Origin: an uncultured Pelagibacteraceae bacterium
Lineage (GTDB): Bacteria > Pseudomonadota > Alphaproteobacteria > Pelagibacterales > Pelagibacteraceae
Length of the DNA stretch: 64,000 nt
NCBI GenBank assembly: GCA_902561155.1
Contig: CACEOY010000003.1
Location: forward strand, 1 to 64,000
Direction: 5' to 3'
Numbering within the stretch: the first letter of the stretch is position 1; each line of letters begins with the position of its first letter. The notes under the pieces were generated by a model, which worked only from the letters and a program-made list of their open reading frames with translations, did not search any database and was not told where the DNA came from. Made by a program: the position numbers and the translations under genes. Below are positions 49,781 through 58,936 of the stretch, in pieces.

Positions 49781-50976
49781 AATGTAAAATTACTAATGAC
49801 AATTTAAAACCTTTTATGTCATTTGGAAAGATGCCATCTGCCAATGGTTTTTTGGAAGAAAAAGATTTTCAAAATGAATTTTTTTACGAAATGGAAGTTG
49901 GTTTTTCTGAAAAAGTATCTTTATTGCAGCTCAATGAATTTTCAAATCCTGAAGCGGTCCATAATGAGAGGTACCCTTTTTATACAAGCAGTTCGAAGTA
50001 CATGACTGAACACTTTAAAAACTTTGCTAAATGGTTAAATGATAAACATTTATCTTCAGGGTCAAAATTGGTGGAAATTGGGTCAAATGATGGAACCTTT
50101 TTAGAAAATTTTAAAAATAAGAATATAGACGCATTAGGATATGAGCCTTCATCTACAATTGCTAACTTGGCAAATAAAAAAGGAATAAAAACTTTTGATA
50201 AGTTTTTTAATACTTCAAATTTAGATTTGATAAAAAGTTTTCATAACGATGTTGATATAATAAGTTCAGCTAACGTAATAGCTCATATTCCGGATTTAAC
50301 AAATGTTATAAAATGTGTAGACAAATTACTATCTAATAATGGCTTGTTAATTTTTGAAGAACCTTACATGGGATCTATGTTTTCAAAAGTTTCTTATGAC
50401 CAGATTTATGATGAGCACATTTTTATATTTTCTGTAAGTTCAATAAAAAAGGTATTTTCATTGTTTGATTTTGAATTAATTGATGCTTTACCCCAAATTA
50501 CTCACGGAGGATCGATGAGATACGTAATTGGAAGACGAAAAAAACATCAAATTAATGATAATGTTCGTAAGATTATAGATGAGGAACAAAAAAATAAATT
50601 AGATACAGAAGACTCTTGTATTCAATTTAAAAAAAATTGTGAAAATTCAAAGAAAAACACTATAAAAAAAATAGAAGAATTTAAAAGTCAAAATAAAAAG
50701 ATATGTGGTTACGCTGCAACCGCGAAAAGTACAACAGTTTTAAATTATTGTGGTATTAATTATAAAATGATTGATTTTATTTGTGACACAACGAAAGAAA
50801 AAATTGGAAAATTTTCTCCTGGCTCACATATACCGATAGTGCCAGTTTCTGATTTTCATAGATTAAAGCCCGATATAGCTTTTTTGTTTGCGTGGAATCA
50901 TAAAGAGGAAATTTTTTTAAAAGAGAAAGATTTTAAAAAAAATGGAGGCGTCTGGTTTTCACATGTTGCTTTATAA
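49777..50976 (+). CDS. Sugar C-methyltransferase-like SAM-dependent methyltransferase
   Basis: LVEIGSNDGTFLENFKNKN, YDQIYDEHIFIFSVSSI, CGYAATAKSTTVLNYCGI; same architecture as 45092-46318. Confidence 0.85.
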   Translation: MKCKITNDNLKPFMSFGKMPSANGFLEEKDFQNEFFYEMEVGFSEKVSLLQLNEFSNPEAVHNERYPFYTSSSKYMTEHFKNFAKWLNDKHLSSGSKLVEIGSNDGTFLENFKNKNIDALGYEPSSTIANLANKKGIKTFDKFFNTSNLDLIKSFHNDVDIISSANVIAHIPDLTNVIKCVDKLLSNNGLLIFEEPYMGSMFSKVSYDQIYDEHIFIFSVSSIKKVFSLFDFELIDALPQITHGGSMRYVIGRRKKHQINDNVRKIIDEEQKNKLDTEDSCIQFKKNCENSKKNTIKKIEEFKSQNKKICGYAATAKSTTVLNYCGINYKMIDFICDTTKEKIGKFSPGSHIPIVPVSDFHRLKPDIAFLFAWNHKEEIFLKEKDFKKNGGVWFSHVAL

Positions 50977-51697
50977 AAATCGTATTGTAATCACAGGTGG
51001 TTCGGGGAGATTTGCAAAATCCTTAAAAAAAATAAAAACTCGTTATGATGTATATTTTCCATCAAAAACTCAATTAAATATTCAAAAGGAAAAATCTATT
51101 CTTAATTATCTTAAGAAAAAAAAACCTAAATATCTTATTCACTTAGCGGGCTTATCAAGGCCTATGTCTATACACGACAAAGATATAGGTAAAAGTATTA
51201 ATTTAAATATCATAGGAACAGCCAACATTGTTAAAATGTGTGAAAAAATGAAAGTAAAATTGATTTATTTTTCATCAAGCTATGTATATCCAGGAAAAAA
51301 AGGAAATTATAAAGAGGAGGAACCTCTTTTGCCGATTAATAGTTATGCGTGGTCAAAACTAGGTGGAGAATGTTCTGTAAGACTTTATAAAAATTCACTT
51401 ATTGTAAGAGCGTCAATGACTGAAAAGCCCTTTGTTCATAAATCTGCATTTAGTGATTTTTTGACTAACTTTATATTTCACGATGAAATAGCTCCTGTAG
51501 TTTTTAAAATATTAAACCTTAAAGGTATAATTAACTTTGGAGGAAAATCTCAAAGTGTCTTTAAGTTTGTAAAAAAATATAACCCGAAAATAAAGAAAAT
51601 TTCGTACAAAAAGATTTTTGGAAATTCTTATCCTTCAAACACTACAATGAATATGACAAAGTTTAAAAAATTTTTAAAAAAAGATAAAAAAATTTAA
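50942..51697 (+). CDS. RmlD-like NAD(P)-dependent sugar reductase (start probably the internal Met at about 50963)
   Basis: NRIVITGGSGRFAKSLKK, HLAGLSRPMSIHDKDIGKSINLNIIGTANIV, YFSSSYVYPG, YAWSKLGGECSVR. Confidence 0.82.
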   Translation: MEASGFHMLLYKNRIVITGGSGRFAKSLKKIKTRYDVYFPSKTQLNIQKEKSILNYLKKKKPKYLIHLAGLSRPMSIHDKDIGKSINLNIIGTANIVKMCEKMKVKLIYFSSSYVYPGKKGNYKEEEPLLPINSYAWSKLGGECSVRLYKNSLIVRASMTEKPFVHKSAFSDFLTNFIFHDEIAPVVFKILNLKGIINFGGKSQSVFKFVKKYNPKIKKISYKKIFGNSYPSNTTMNMTKFKKFLKKDKKI

Positions 51698-51817
51698 TTT
51701 CAACCCAGGATTGATTATTTCTTTAAACTTGGCCATTTATTGAACACTCTTTGTATTTACTTACATACAAAATTCATTTTTAATCTTAACAATTAACAAA
51801 CTATATATAGGAGAACT

Positions 51818-52756
51818 ATGAAAAAAATAATAAGCACAGTTCTTGGGATGATTTTGGCTTTTACACTTAACTCTTCAGTAGCATTTTCTGCTGCTAAAGA
51901 AGTTAGAGTTGCCTACTTTTTAGAGTGGCCATCTCCTAATCTTGAGGACATGAATAAGAAAGCATATTCAAAAGCACTTGGTGTGCCAGTGAAGTGGACT
52001 AATTTTACAAATGGTGTAGCAATGACGGATGCTATGTTAGCAGGAGATATTGATATCTCTTACTCACAAGGTTTGATGCCGTACATTAATGCTGTAAAAG
52101 CAAAAGCACCTATTAGTTTAGTCGACGTTGCTATGGAATACGGAATGGGAGGAACAACATGTGTTACTTCTAATAAATCTGGTATTACAAAAGCGAATGC
52201 TTCAGAACTTGAAGGTAAAAAGGTTGCTGTTCCACTAGGAACTATGGCTGAGTACGTTTTTACTGAAAGTATGAAAATAGTTGGAGCTGATAGAAAAAAA
52301 ATGAACATTATTGCTATGGATCCTGAAGAAGGTGCGGCTGCACTGGTAAGTGGTGACGTTGTAATGGCATGTTTGTTTGGTGGTAATTCTATAAAGTCTG
52401 CAACATCAGTTGGAAAAAGACTTCTAACAGTTGATGAAGCGCGTGCTGGTGGAATTATGGGTATTGATATTGTTTCTGTTACTAACAAGTTCATGAAAGA
52501 AAACCCAGGAATGTTAAAATCATTCGTTGAGTTAACTCATGAAGCTAACGAAAGATACAGAAAAGGTGGAAGTGATATGAAAGCTATGTCTAAAGAGTCA
52601 GAAATGAAAGTTGCTGACATGAAAGACACTTTAAGTGGCTTCAAATTCTTAACGCCGAAAGAAACAAAAAAATCTATGAAGAGTGGAAACCTTGCAAAGT
52701 TTTTAAAAGGATTTGACACTCCAAGAGGTACGGTAAGTACTAAGTTTTTACCGTAG
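51818..52756 (+). CDS. tauA: Taurine-type ABC transporter substrate-binding protein
   Basis: Signal peptide MKKIISTVLGMILAFTLNSSVAFSA, VRVAYFLEWPSPNLE, AGDIDISYSQGLMPYINAV; strong SD aggag; followed by tauB and tauC. Confidence 0.85.
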   Translation: MKKIISTVLGMILAFTLNSSVAFSAAKEVRVAYFLEWPSPNLEDMNKKAYSKALGVPVKWTNFTNGVAMTDAMLAGDIDISYSQGLMPYINAVKAKAPISLVDVAMEYGMGGTTCVTSNKSGITKANASELEGKKVAVPLGTMAEYVFTESMKIVGADRKKMNIIAMDPEEGAAALVSGDVVMACLFGGNSIKSATSVGKRLLTVDEARAGGIMGIDIVSVTNKFMKENPGMLKSFVELTHEANERYRKGGSDMKAMSKESEMKVADMKDTLSGFKFLTPKETKKSMKSGNLAKFLKGFDTPRGTVSTKFLP

Positions 52757-52772
52757 TTTAAGAACTCAAATT

Positions 52773-52810
52773 AATAGGCGCCAATTTAAACAATTGGTGC
52801 CTATTTTTTT
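52773..52810 (+). terminator. Stem-loop plus T-run between tauA and tauB (intrinsic terminator/attenuator)
   Basis: aataggcgccaatt-taaac-aattggtgcctatt (14-bp stem, one G-T pair) followed by ttttt. Confidence 0.8.
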
Positions 52811-52836
52811 AACTAAATATCTAATATAATTATTTT

Positions 52837-53634
52837 ATGAGCGACTTAATTTCACAAAACTTAAATATGATTTTTAAAACTCCGAAAGGAGAGACTGTCC
52901 ATGCGCTCAAAGATTTAAATTTCACTATTAAAAAAGGGGAGTTACTAACCGTCCTTGGTCCCTCAGGATGCGGAAAGACAACTTTGTTAAATATTACAGC
53001 AGGATTTATAAGACCAACTTCAGGAAAAATTACTCTTAATAATAAAGAAATCAATGGACCAGGTGTTGATAGAGGGATGGTTTTCCAACAAGGTGCTTTA
53101 TTTGAATGGTTAACAGTTGCAGAGAACGTAAATTTTGGTTTGAGAATGAAGGAAGAAGACGCTGTTCAAACACAAAAGAAAGTTGACGAATGGTTGGATA
53201 TAGTTGGTTTAAAAGGTTTTGGTAATACTCCTACTTACCAATTATCAGGGGGTATGCAGCAAAGAGTAGCTTTAGCTAGATGTTTAATAAATGATCCTGA
53301 TTTAATTTTAATGGATGAACCTCTAGGAGCTTTAGATGCATTAACGAGGGAAAAAATGCAGTCGTTAGTTCTTAAAATTTGGAAAGAGACAGGAAAAACA
53401 ATTATTTTAATAACCCACTCAGTTGAAGAGGCGCTATTGCTTGGAGAAAAAGTTTACGTTATGGCTCCAAGACCTGGAAGAATTCACAAAGAATACAAGT
53501 TACCATTTGCTTCAATGGGCCTTACAGGAGACTTGAGAGAAATTAAAAATAATAAAGAATTCGTTTTAAAAAGAGAGGAAATTCTCTCTATGATTTGGGA
53601 TATGGAAGAAGAAATAATGGGTAAAGATAATTAA
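52837..53634 (+). CDS. tauB: Taurine-type ABC transporter ATP-binding protein
   Basis: LGPSGCGKTTLLNITAGFI (Walker A), QLSGGMQQRVALARCL signature, LILMDEPLGALDALTRE (Walker B). Confidence 0.92.
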   Translation: MSDLISQNLNMIFKTPKGETVHALKDLNFTIKKGELLTVLGPSGCGKTTLLNITAGFIRPTSGKITLNNKEINGPGVDRGMVFQQGALFEWLTVAENVNFGLRMKEEDAVQTQKKVDEWLDIVGLKGFGNTPTYQLSGGMQQRVALARCLINDPDLILMDEPLGALDALTREKMQSLVLKIWKETGKTIILITHSVEEALLLGEKVYVMAPRPGRIHKEYKLPFASMGLTGDLREIKNNKEFVLKREEILSMIWDMEEEIMGKDN

Positions 53635-55544
53635 TGATCACAGCTTTTTTAACTTTTGTATTTTTCTTTGCTATCGTTGGATGTGTTTTATACGGTAGAA
53701 AATTAATAAAAACAGAAAAAGTAGACGCTGTTTTTGGAAATCCAGAAAGAGCGCAAGGTGGAATCCATTGGGTAATTGTTGGAAGTAGTTTCTTATTATT
53801 AGTTTGGCTTTACTACTCTTGGGATATTGCAAAATCTTTCTTTCCAAGATCGGCTAATGAACTTTGTCAAGTTGGAAAGGTAAATGAATCCCTTCTTTCT
53901 CTCAAGTATCTTTTTCCAATCGAAGAGCGTCAACTTAAAAGTACTTCTGTAATTGAAACTGAAACAGAAAATTTAAATAAAATAATTGTTGAAATTGAAA
54001 ATTCAGAAAAAGTAAAAAGTCAAGATAGAAACAAATTATTAAATTTTGTTTCGCAAACTAAAAATACAATTCCTTTACTGACTAATGAAAAACTTTTAAA
54101 TAATAAGACAAAAGAACAAATTAAAGTAATTAATAATAAAATTATAGATTTAACTAAAAATTTTAGAAAAAAAGATTACCCAAATGAGAGTGCTGAACAA
54201 GAAATAGAAAGGATTGAAGCAGCTAAAGAGGAAGGCAGTTGGAAAGCTTCAAGTACATCGATTGAAAATACTATTGAAATACCTTCGATACCAAAAACAA
54301 AACGAGGTTTAAAATTTCAAGCAGCTGCTGAGGAGCTTAATTTGATTAGTGACGAGTTCTTTGAGCTTCGTAATCATAATAGTCAATATACTTCGGATTT
54401 GGAAAAACTAAAAAAAGAGATTAAAGATTTTAGAACTAATCTTGGCTCTTCAGAGGAGATTGCTTCCTCTTTTGCAAAAGATATCTTAAAAATTGCGCGA
54501 AGAATTGAATACGCAAGTATATTTCCACCAAATACTTTGAAAGACATGCAGCTTTCAATAATTAATTTTGATAAAGCACAAAAAAAAGAGCAAGGTACTT
54601 TAAGATGGGTTGATATACTTTTATTTCCGTCTGGCACTATTATTTCTAGTGGACCAAGTTGTTCAGAGCAAGGATCAGGTAGATGGTTACCCAAACCTTC
54701 AGATACAATTAATAAATTTACATTAATGCTTAACCCTAATGTTGGTTACAAACAAATTCCATTAATTTGGTATGAAATGATGGATGTGAGTAAGATTATA
54801 GGTTTCTTAATTCCTGATTGGTTTGCAGATGTTATACCTGGTGAATACCCAGTTCATAACGAACAGGGAGAAGTTAAAGCCAATTTTAAAAGTAGAGTGT
54901 TAAGTTTTGTTACTGGAGACTTCAATTTATTTAAAATTCCAATACCAACTGGTCATATATGGGACTCATTTTTAAGAGTGTTTCTTGGTCTTGTGGCAGG
55001 AATTATTGTGGGAGTGCCATTAGGATTATTTATGGGTTTAAATAGATTTGCAAAAGGTTTTTTTGATCCTTTAATTGAACTCTATAGACCCGTGCCGCCA
55101 CTAGCTTGGGCGCCTTTAGTCATTTCAGTTTTAGGTATAGATAATCTTGGAAAAGTATTTTTGTTATTTATGGTATCGCTATCAATAATGATAATTTCAG
55201 CAAGGGCTGGTGCATCAGGAACTCAACTATCTAAGATTCATGCCGCACATTCTCTTGGCGCATCAAAATGGCAAATATTAAGACATGTTATTTTTCCAAA
55301 TTCTTTACCAGAAATTCTTACTGGTATAAGAGTAGCAACAGGAATGTGTTGGGGAACTTTAGTAGCTGCAGAATTTTTAGCCGGGACTACCGGAGTTGGA
55401 TTTGTAGAAAATGTTGCTAAAAAGTATTTCCAATATGAAGTAATATGGATAACTATATTTATTATGGGAATGCTAGGTTTGTTATTTGATATTACAATTA
55501 GAAAAATTATTGATAAAACAATTCCTTGGAGAGGAAAAGGTTAG
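53634..55544 (+). CDS. tauC: Taurine-type ABC transporter permease with long N-terminal extension
   Basis: C-terminal about 210 aa is a BPD_transp permease (RVFLGLVAGIIVGVPLGLFMGLNRF, ELYRPVPPLAWAPLVISVLG, HSLGASKWQILRHVIFPNSLPEILTGIRVATGMCW). N-terminal about 420 aa has two TM segments and a charged coiled-coil-like stretch. Confidence 0.85.
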   Translation: MITAFLTFVFFFAIVGCVLYGRKLIKTEKVDAVFGNPERAQGGIHWVIVGSSFLLLVWLYYSWDIAKSFFPRSANELCQVGKVNESLLSLKYLFPIEERQLKSTSVIETETENLNKIIVEIENSEKVKSQDRNKLLNFVSQTKNTIPLLTNEKLLNNKTKEQIKVINNKIIDLTKNFRKKDYPNESAEQEIERIEAAKEEGSWKASSTSIENTIEIPSIPKTKRGLKFQAAAEELNLISDEFFELRNHNSQYTSDLEKLKKEIKDFRTNLGSSEEIASSFAKDILKIARRIEYASIFPPNTLKDMQLSIINFDKAQKKEQGTLRWVDILLFPSGTIISSGPSCSEQGSGRWLPKPSDTINKFTLMLNPNVGYKQIPLIWYEMMDVSKIIGFLIPDWFADVIPGEYPVHNEQGEVKANFKSRVLSFVTGDFNLFKIPIPTGHIWDSFLRVFLGLVAGIIVGVPLGLFMGLNRFAKGFFDPLIELYRPVPPLAWAPLVISVLGIDNLGKVFLLFMVSLSIMIISARAGASGTQLSKIHAAHSLGASKWQILRHVIFPNSLPEILTGIRVATGMCWGTLVAAEFLAGTTGVGFVENVAKKYFQYEVIWITIFIMGMLGLLFDITIRKIIDKTIPWRGKG

Positions 55545-55550
55545 TCATTA

Positions 55551-55988
55551 ATGAATAGACTTTTGATCATAGTATTTATTTTTCTTCTTCCGGCATCTCT
55601 CTTCGCTGACGAAAAAGTAAAAGAAAAAAAAGTAGCGAAATATATTATGGAAAACATTCAAAAAGATTATTTAGATTGTTATAGTTTCTATAAGGTTGCA
55701 GCAGAGAGCTTTAAAAAGGCAGGGAAAGATCAAGAATTAATAAAAAATTTAGAAAATAGTGCAGATGTTTCATTGAAGTATAACTATGATTTAGGGGAAA
55801 TTATGGGATTTAATCCTGAGGTTATGGCTGAGATGACCAAGACAAAAATAGATACATTTGTAAAAATGGCAAACAAAGATTTTTCATCTTTAGCTAAAAA
55901 ATATGGTCTCATGTGTAAGAGTTTGGTCGAAAATCCAGAGCAAAGAACAAATTACTGGGAAAAAAAAGGTTCTAAAATAATTAAGTGA
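55551..55988 (+). CDS. Small secreted hypothetical protein
   Basis: 145 aa with signal peptide MNRLLIIVFIFLLPASLFA; directly downstream of tauC. Confidence 0.6.
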   Translation: MNRLLIIVFIFLLPASLFADEKVKEKKVAKYIMENIQKDYLDCYSFYKVAAESFKKAGKDQELIKNLENSADVSLKYNYDLGEIMGFNPEVMAEMTKTKIDTFVKMANKDFSSLAKKYGLMCKSLVENPEQRTNYWEKKGSKIIK

Positions 55989-56995
55989 AAAAAAAAGTAA
56001 TAGTTTCAAAACTTAAGAGAATTTTTAAAAACCATAATCTTACAAATAGTCACTCCAGGATTTGTACCGATTATTTACTTAAGGCTGAACTTATAAATGC
56101 ACAGTCGCATGGTTTAGCAAGATTAAAAATGTATTGTGATAGACTGAAAAAAGGTCTTATAAATTCAAAACCAAAAATAAAAATAAAAAAAATAAGTTCA
56201 TCTATCTCGTACGTTAATGCGGACAACAGCATTGGTTTTGTTGCTGCAGATATAGGTATTAAGATAGCTATTAAAAATGCAAAAAAAACTGGAATTGGTC
56301 TTGTAGCTATTAAAAAAAGTGGTCATTACGGATTATCTAGTTTTTATGCCGAGCAAGCTGTAAAGAAAAATTTAATAGTTTTTTGTTTTACTAATGCTCC
56401 TCCTGCTCTAGCTCCACATGGAGCAAAAAAATCTTTGTTTGGAACTAATCCTATTTGCTTTGGAGCGCCAACAGGTAACACGCCTTTTATATTTGATTCC
56501 TCAGCTTCAATAATAAATCGAGGTAAAATACGAAGAGCAGAAAAGTTGGGTTTAAAAATTCCTTTCGGCGTTGCTCTTAATAAAAAAGGAAAAATAACGA
56601 CTGACGCAAAACTAGCCTTACAAGGTACGCAACTTCCCATAGCAGGATTTAAAGGGTCAGGTCTAGCTTGGATGGTTGATATACTTAGTGGTGTTTTGAC
56701 TGGAAGCAGCCATGGTGGAAAAACAAAAGATCCTTTTGATGACTTTTCAGGGCCACAAAACGTAGGACATTTATTTATTACAATTAATCCAAATGTTTTT
56801 TCAGGAAATAATTTTTTGAAAGAAATGAAAAAAAATATCAAATTAGTTAAGAAACTTCCTAAAGCAAAAGGATTTAGCTCAATAATGTATCCTGGAGAAA
56901 GAAAAAATAAGATATATAAAAAAAATATAAATAAAGATATATCTATACCTTCAAAAATACTGAAAGAAATGGAAGGCCTTGATGCTAACAAATAA
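55985..56995 (+). CDS. Malate/L-lactate dehydrogenase family (Ldh2; candidate ComC-type sulfolactate dehydrogenase), GTG start
   Basis: NSHSRICTDYLLKAELINAQSHGLARLKMY, KSGHYGLSSFYAEQA, FTNAPPALAPHGAKKSLFGTNPICFGAP, GFKGSGLAWMVDILSGVLTGS. Confidence 0.88.
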   Translation: MKKKVIVSKLKRIFKNHNLTNSHSRICTDYLLKAELINAQSHGLARLKMYCDRLKKGLINSKPKIKIKKISSSISYVNADNSIGFVAADIGIKIAIKNAKKTGIGLVAIKKSGHYGLSSFYAEQAVKKNLIVFCFTNAPPALAPHGAKKSLFGTNPICFGAPTGNTPFIFDSSASIINRGKIRRAEKLGLKIPFGVALNKKGKITTDAKLALQGTQLPIAGFKGSGLAWMVDILSGVLTGSSHGGKTKDPFDDFSGPQNVGHLFITINPNVFSGNNFLKEMKKNIKLVKKLPKAKGFSSIMYPGERKNKIYKKNINKDISIPSKILKEMEGLDANK

Positions 56996-57890
56996 AAACA
57001 TAGTTTGTCCTGAAAATCTTTTAAAAATTGCAAAAGGTAAAGGTCCTGTAAAAGCCGTAATAGTTAATGCCATTAAAAAAGTTGCAATAGAGTCAGCAAA
57101 GCAAGCCGTTGAGGCAAATTTAATAACACCATTGTTTGTTGGTGATAAGTCGATAATCGAAAAAATTTCAAAAGAAATTAATTGGGATATTTCAAAATAT
57201 GAAATTGTTCATGAGCCTGATGAAAATAGCACTGCTCCTATCGCTGCAAAATTGGCTAGCGAGGGAAAAGTAAAAATAATAGTTAAAGGTCATATTCATA
57301 CAGATGTTTTAATGAAAGCAGTACTTAAAAGAGATTTAAATCTAATAGGTAAAAAAAGATTGAGTCATGTATGGCATATGACATTAGAAAAAAATGATAA
57401 GCCATTCATCATTACTGATGGTGCGTTAAACGTGCTACCGAAGTTAGAAACTAAAATGCATATTCTAAAAAACTCTGTGGACTTTGCAAACAGGATAGGT
57501 ATTGAAAAACCAAAAGTTTCAATATTATCTGCCACAGAAGAAGTTTTAGAAAGTGTTCCAAGTTCTGTGGAGGCAAAAGAACTAACAAAAAGAGCTGAAG
57601 AGGAAGGTATTAAAGCTGATGTTTACGGCCCTATGGCTTTTGACAACTCAGTATCTGAGAAAGCTGCCCTGATAAAAGGAATAAAAAATGCTGTTGCAGG
57701 AAAAACGGATATTCTACTGGTGCCAAATGTAGAAGCGGGTAATGGACTAGTTAAAATGATGATATTTTTTATGGGCGCTTGTGCTGCAGGAGTAGTTGTG
57801 GGCGGTAAAGTGCCAGTAGTTATTACAAGTAGAGCAGATGATACTCAAGCAAGGCTCGCCTCTATGGCTGCTGCTGTCGTTGCACTCTAA
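56979..57890 (+). CDS. pta: Phosphate acetyltransferase/butyryltransferase family
   Basis: 303 aa; GHIHTDVLMKAVL, LSHVWHM, ITDGALNVLP, LVPNVEAGNGLVKMMIFFMGACAAGVVVGGKVPVVITSRADD. Confidence 0.9.
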   Translation: MMLTNKNIVCPENLLKIAKGKGPVKAVIVNAIKKVAIESAKQAVEANLITPLFVGDKSIIEKISKEINWDISKYEIVHEPDENSTAPIAAKLASEGKVKIIVKGHIHTDVLMKAVLKRDLNLIGKKRLSHVWHMTLEKNDKPFIITDGALNVLPKLETKMHILKNSVDFANRIGIEKPKVSILSATEEVLESVPSSVEAKELTKRAEEEGIKADVYGPMAFDNSVSEKAALIKGIKNAVAGKTDILLVPNVEAGNGLVKMMIFFMGACAAGVVVGGKVPVVITSRADDTQARLASMAAAVVAL

Positions 57891-58597
57891 TGAAACCTTT
57901 AAAAAACTGGGATAATAAAACTTGGCTGTCATCAAAGAAATACATCGATCAATTTCATAAATTTTTAAAAAAAGAAGTTAAATTAAACAAAGATACAAGA
58001 ATTTTAGATATAGGTTGTGGTAGGGCAAATATAATTAGCTTTCTTCAAAAAAAATATAAATTTAAAACAAAAGCTGTTGGAATAGATGTTTTAAAAAATA
58101 AAAACACTCGAAAAAATATATTATTTAAGAAATCAGACGCTATAAAATATCTCAAAAAAGGTGACAAATTTGATGTGATAATCATCAAACAAACAATTCA
58201 CTTTTTTTCAAGAACTAATATTATTTCTTTGCTAAATTTAGCTAAAAAGAATTTGAATACCAAAGGAACGCTGTTAATTTTTTCTCTTAAAACTAAAAAC
58301 AATAAAATACCTTGTTTTAAAAAAATGAAAAAACAACTAAACAATAGTCTTAAAAAAGATGAAATATTATTTAAAATTATTAGAAAAAATTTAAAAAGAA
58401 TAAAAGAGTCATATTTCAATTTTGATGTAAGAATTTCTAAGAAAAAGTATCTTTCTATGATTAAAAATAGATATATGTCTTGTCTTTTAAACTTATCAAA
58501 AAAAGAGATGAATAAAGGTATCGATGAAATTAATTTTAATTTTAAAAATCAATTAAATTTCACCGACACCTTGAAATGCTTAAGTTTTAGAAAATAA
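57890..58597 (+). CDS. Class I SAM-dependent methyltransferase
   Basis: TRILDIGCGRANIISFLQKKY, FDVIIIKQTIHFF. Confidence 0.78.
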   Translation: MKPLKNWDNKTWLSSKKYIDQFHKFLKKEVKLNKDTRILDIGCGRANIISFLQKKYKFKTKAVGIDVLKNKNTRKNILFKKSDAIKYLKKGDKFDVIIIKQTIHFFSRTNIISLLNLAKKNLNTKGTLLIFSLKTKNNKIPCFKKMKKQLNNSLKKDEILFKIIRKNLKRIKESYFNFDVRISKKKYLSMIKNRYMSCLLNLSKKEMNKGIDEINFNFKNQLNFTDTLKCLSFRK

Positions 58598-58921
58598 TTA
58601 TTTTCCAGGCTCTTTGTAAGTAGTGGCCATTTTTTTTGCAGTTTCTGCTATTCCATTAAGATCAACATCTTCCAGAATAGTAAAATCTGAAACCGCACCA
58701 CTTGACACTGCTACCATTGCAGCTGCAGCGGCTTGTTCGAAAGTACCTTCGATCTCTGCCATAAAGTCATATTTTCCTCTTAACCCGGCATAACGAGTTA
58801 CCTTTGCTCCACCGGCAGCAGCAAGCGCAGATGTTGCAGCTTTTCTGTCTGTAGATGGATTACTGACAAAGCCACCAAGTCCTTTAGCGGTATAAACTCC
58901 TAGAGTTATAAATTTTGCCAT
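58598..58921 (-). CDS. GYD-domain-like small protein
   Basis: 107 aa; FITLGVYTAKGLGGFVSNPSTDRKAATSALAAAGGAKVTRYAGLRGKYDFMAEIEG; strong SD (agggagg) upstream. Confidence 0.75.
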   Translation of the reverse strand: MAKFITLGVYTAKGLGGFVSNPSTDRKAATSALAAAGGAKVTRYAGLRGKYDFMAEIEGTFEQAAAAAMVAVSSGAVSDFTILEDVDLNGIAETAKKMATTYKEPGK

Positions 58922-58936
58922 GTGTTCCTCCCTTTG

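Noticed and set aside
49566-49844. 92-aa minus-strand ORF at the rfbC/methyltransferase junction
   Set aside because: Antisense to two supported genes; hydrophobic shadow translation from A-rich plus strand.
52060-52494. 144-aa minus-strand ORF antisense to tauA
   Set aside because: Opposite a convincing substrate-binding protein gene; low-complexity translation typical of a shadow frame.
56344-57033. 229-aa minus-strand ORF antisense to the Ldh2-family gene
   Set aside because: Lies fully opposite well-supported coding sequence; F/P/S/L-rich translation with no recognisable motif. Shadow ORF.
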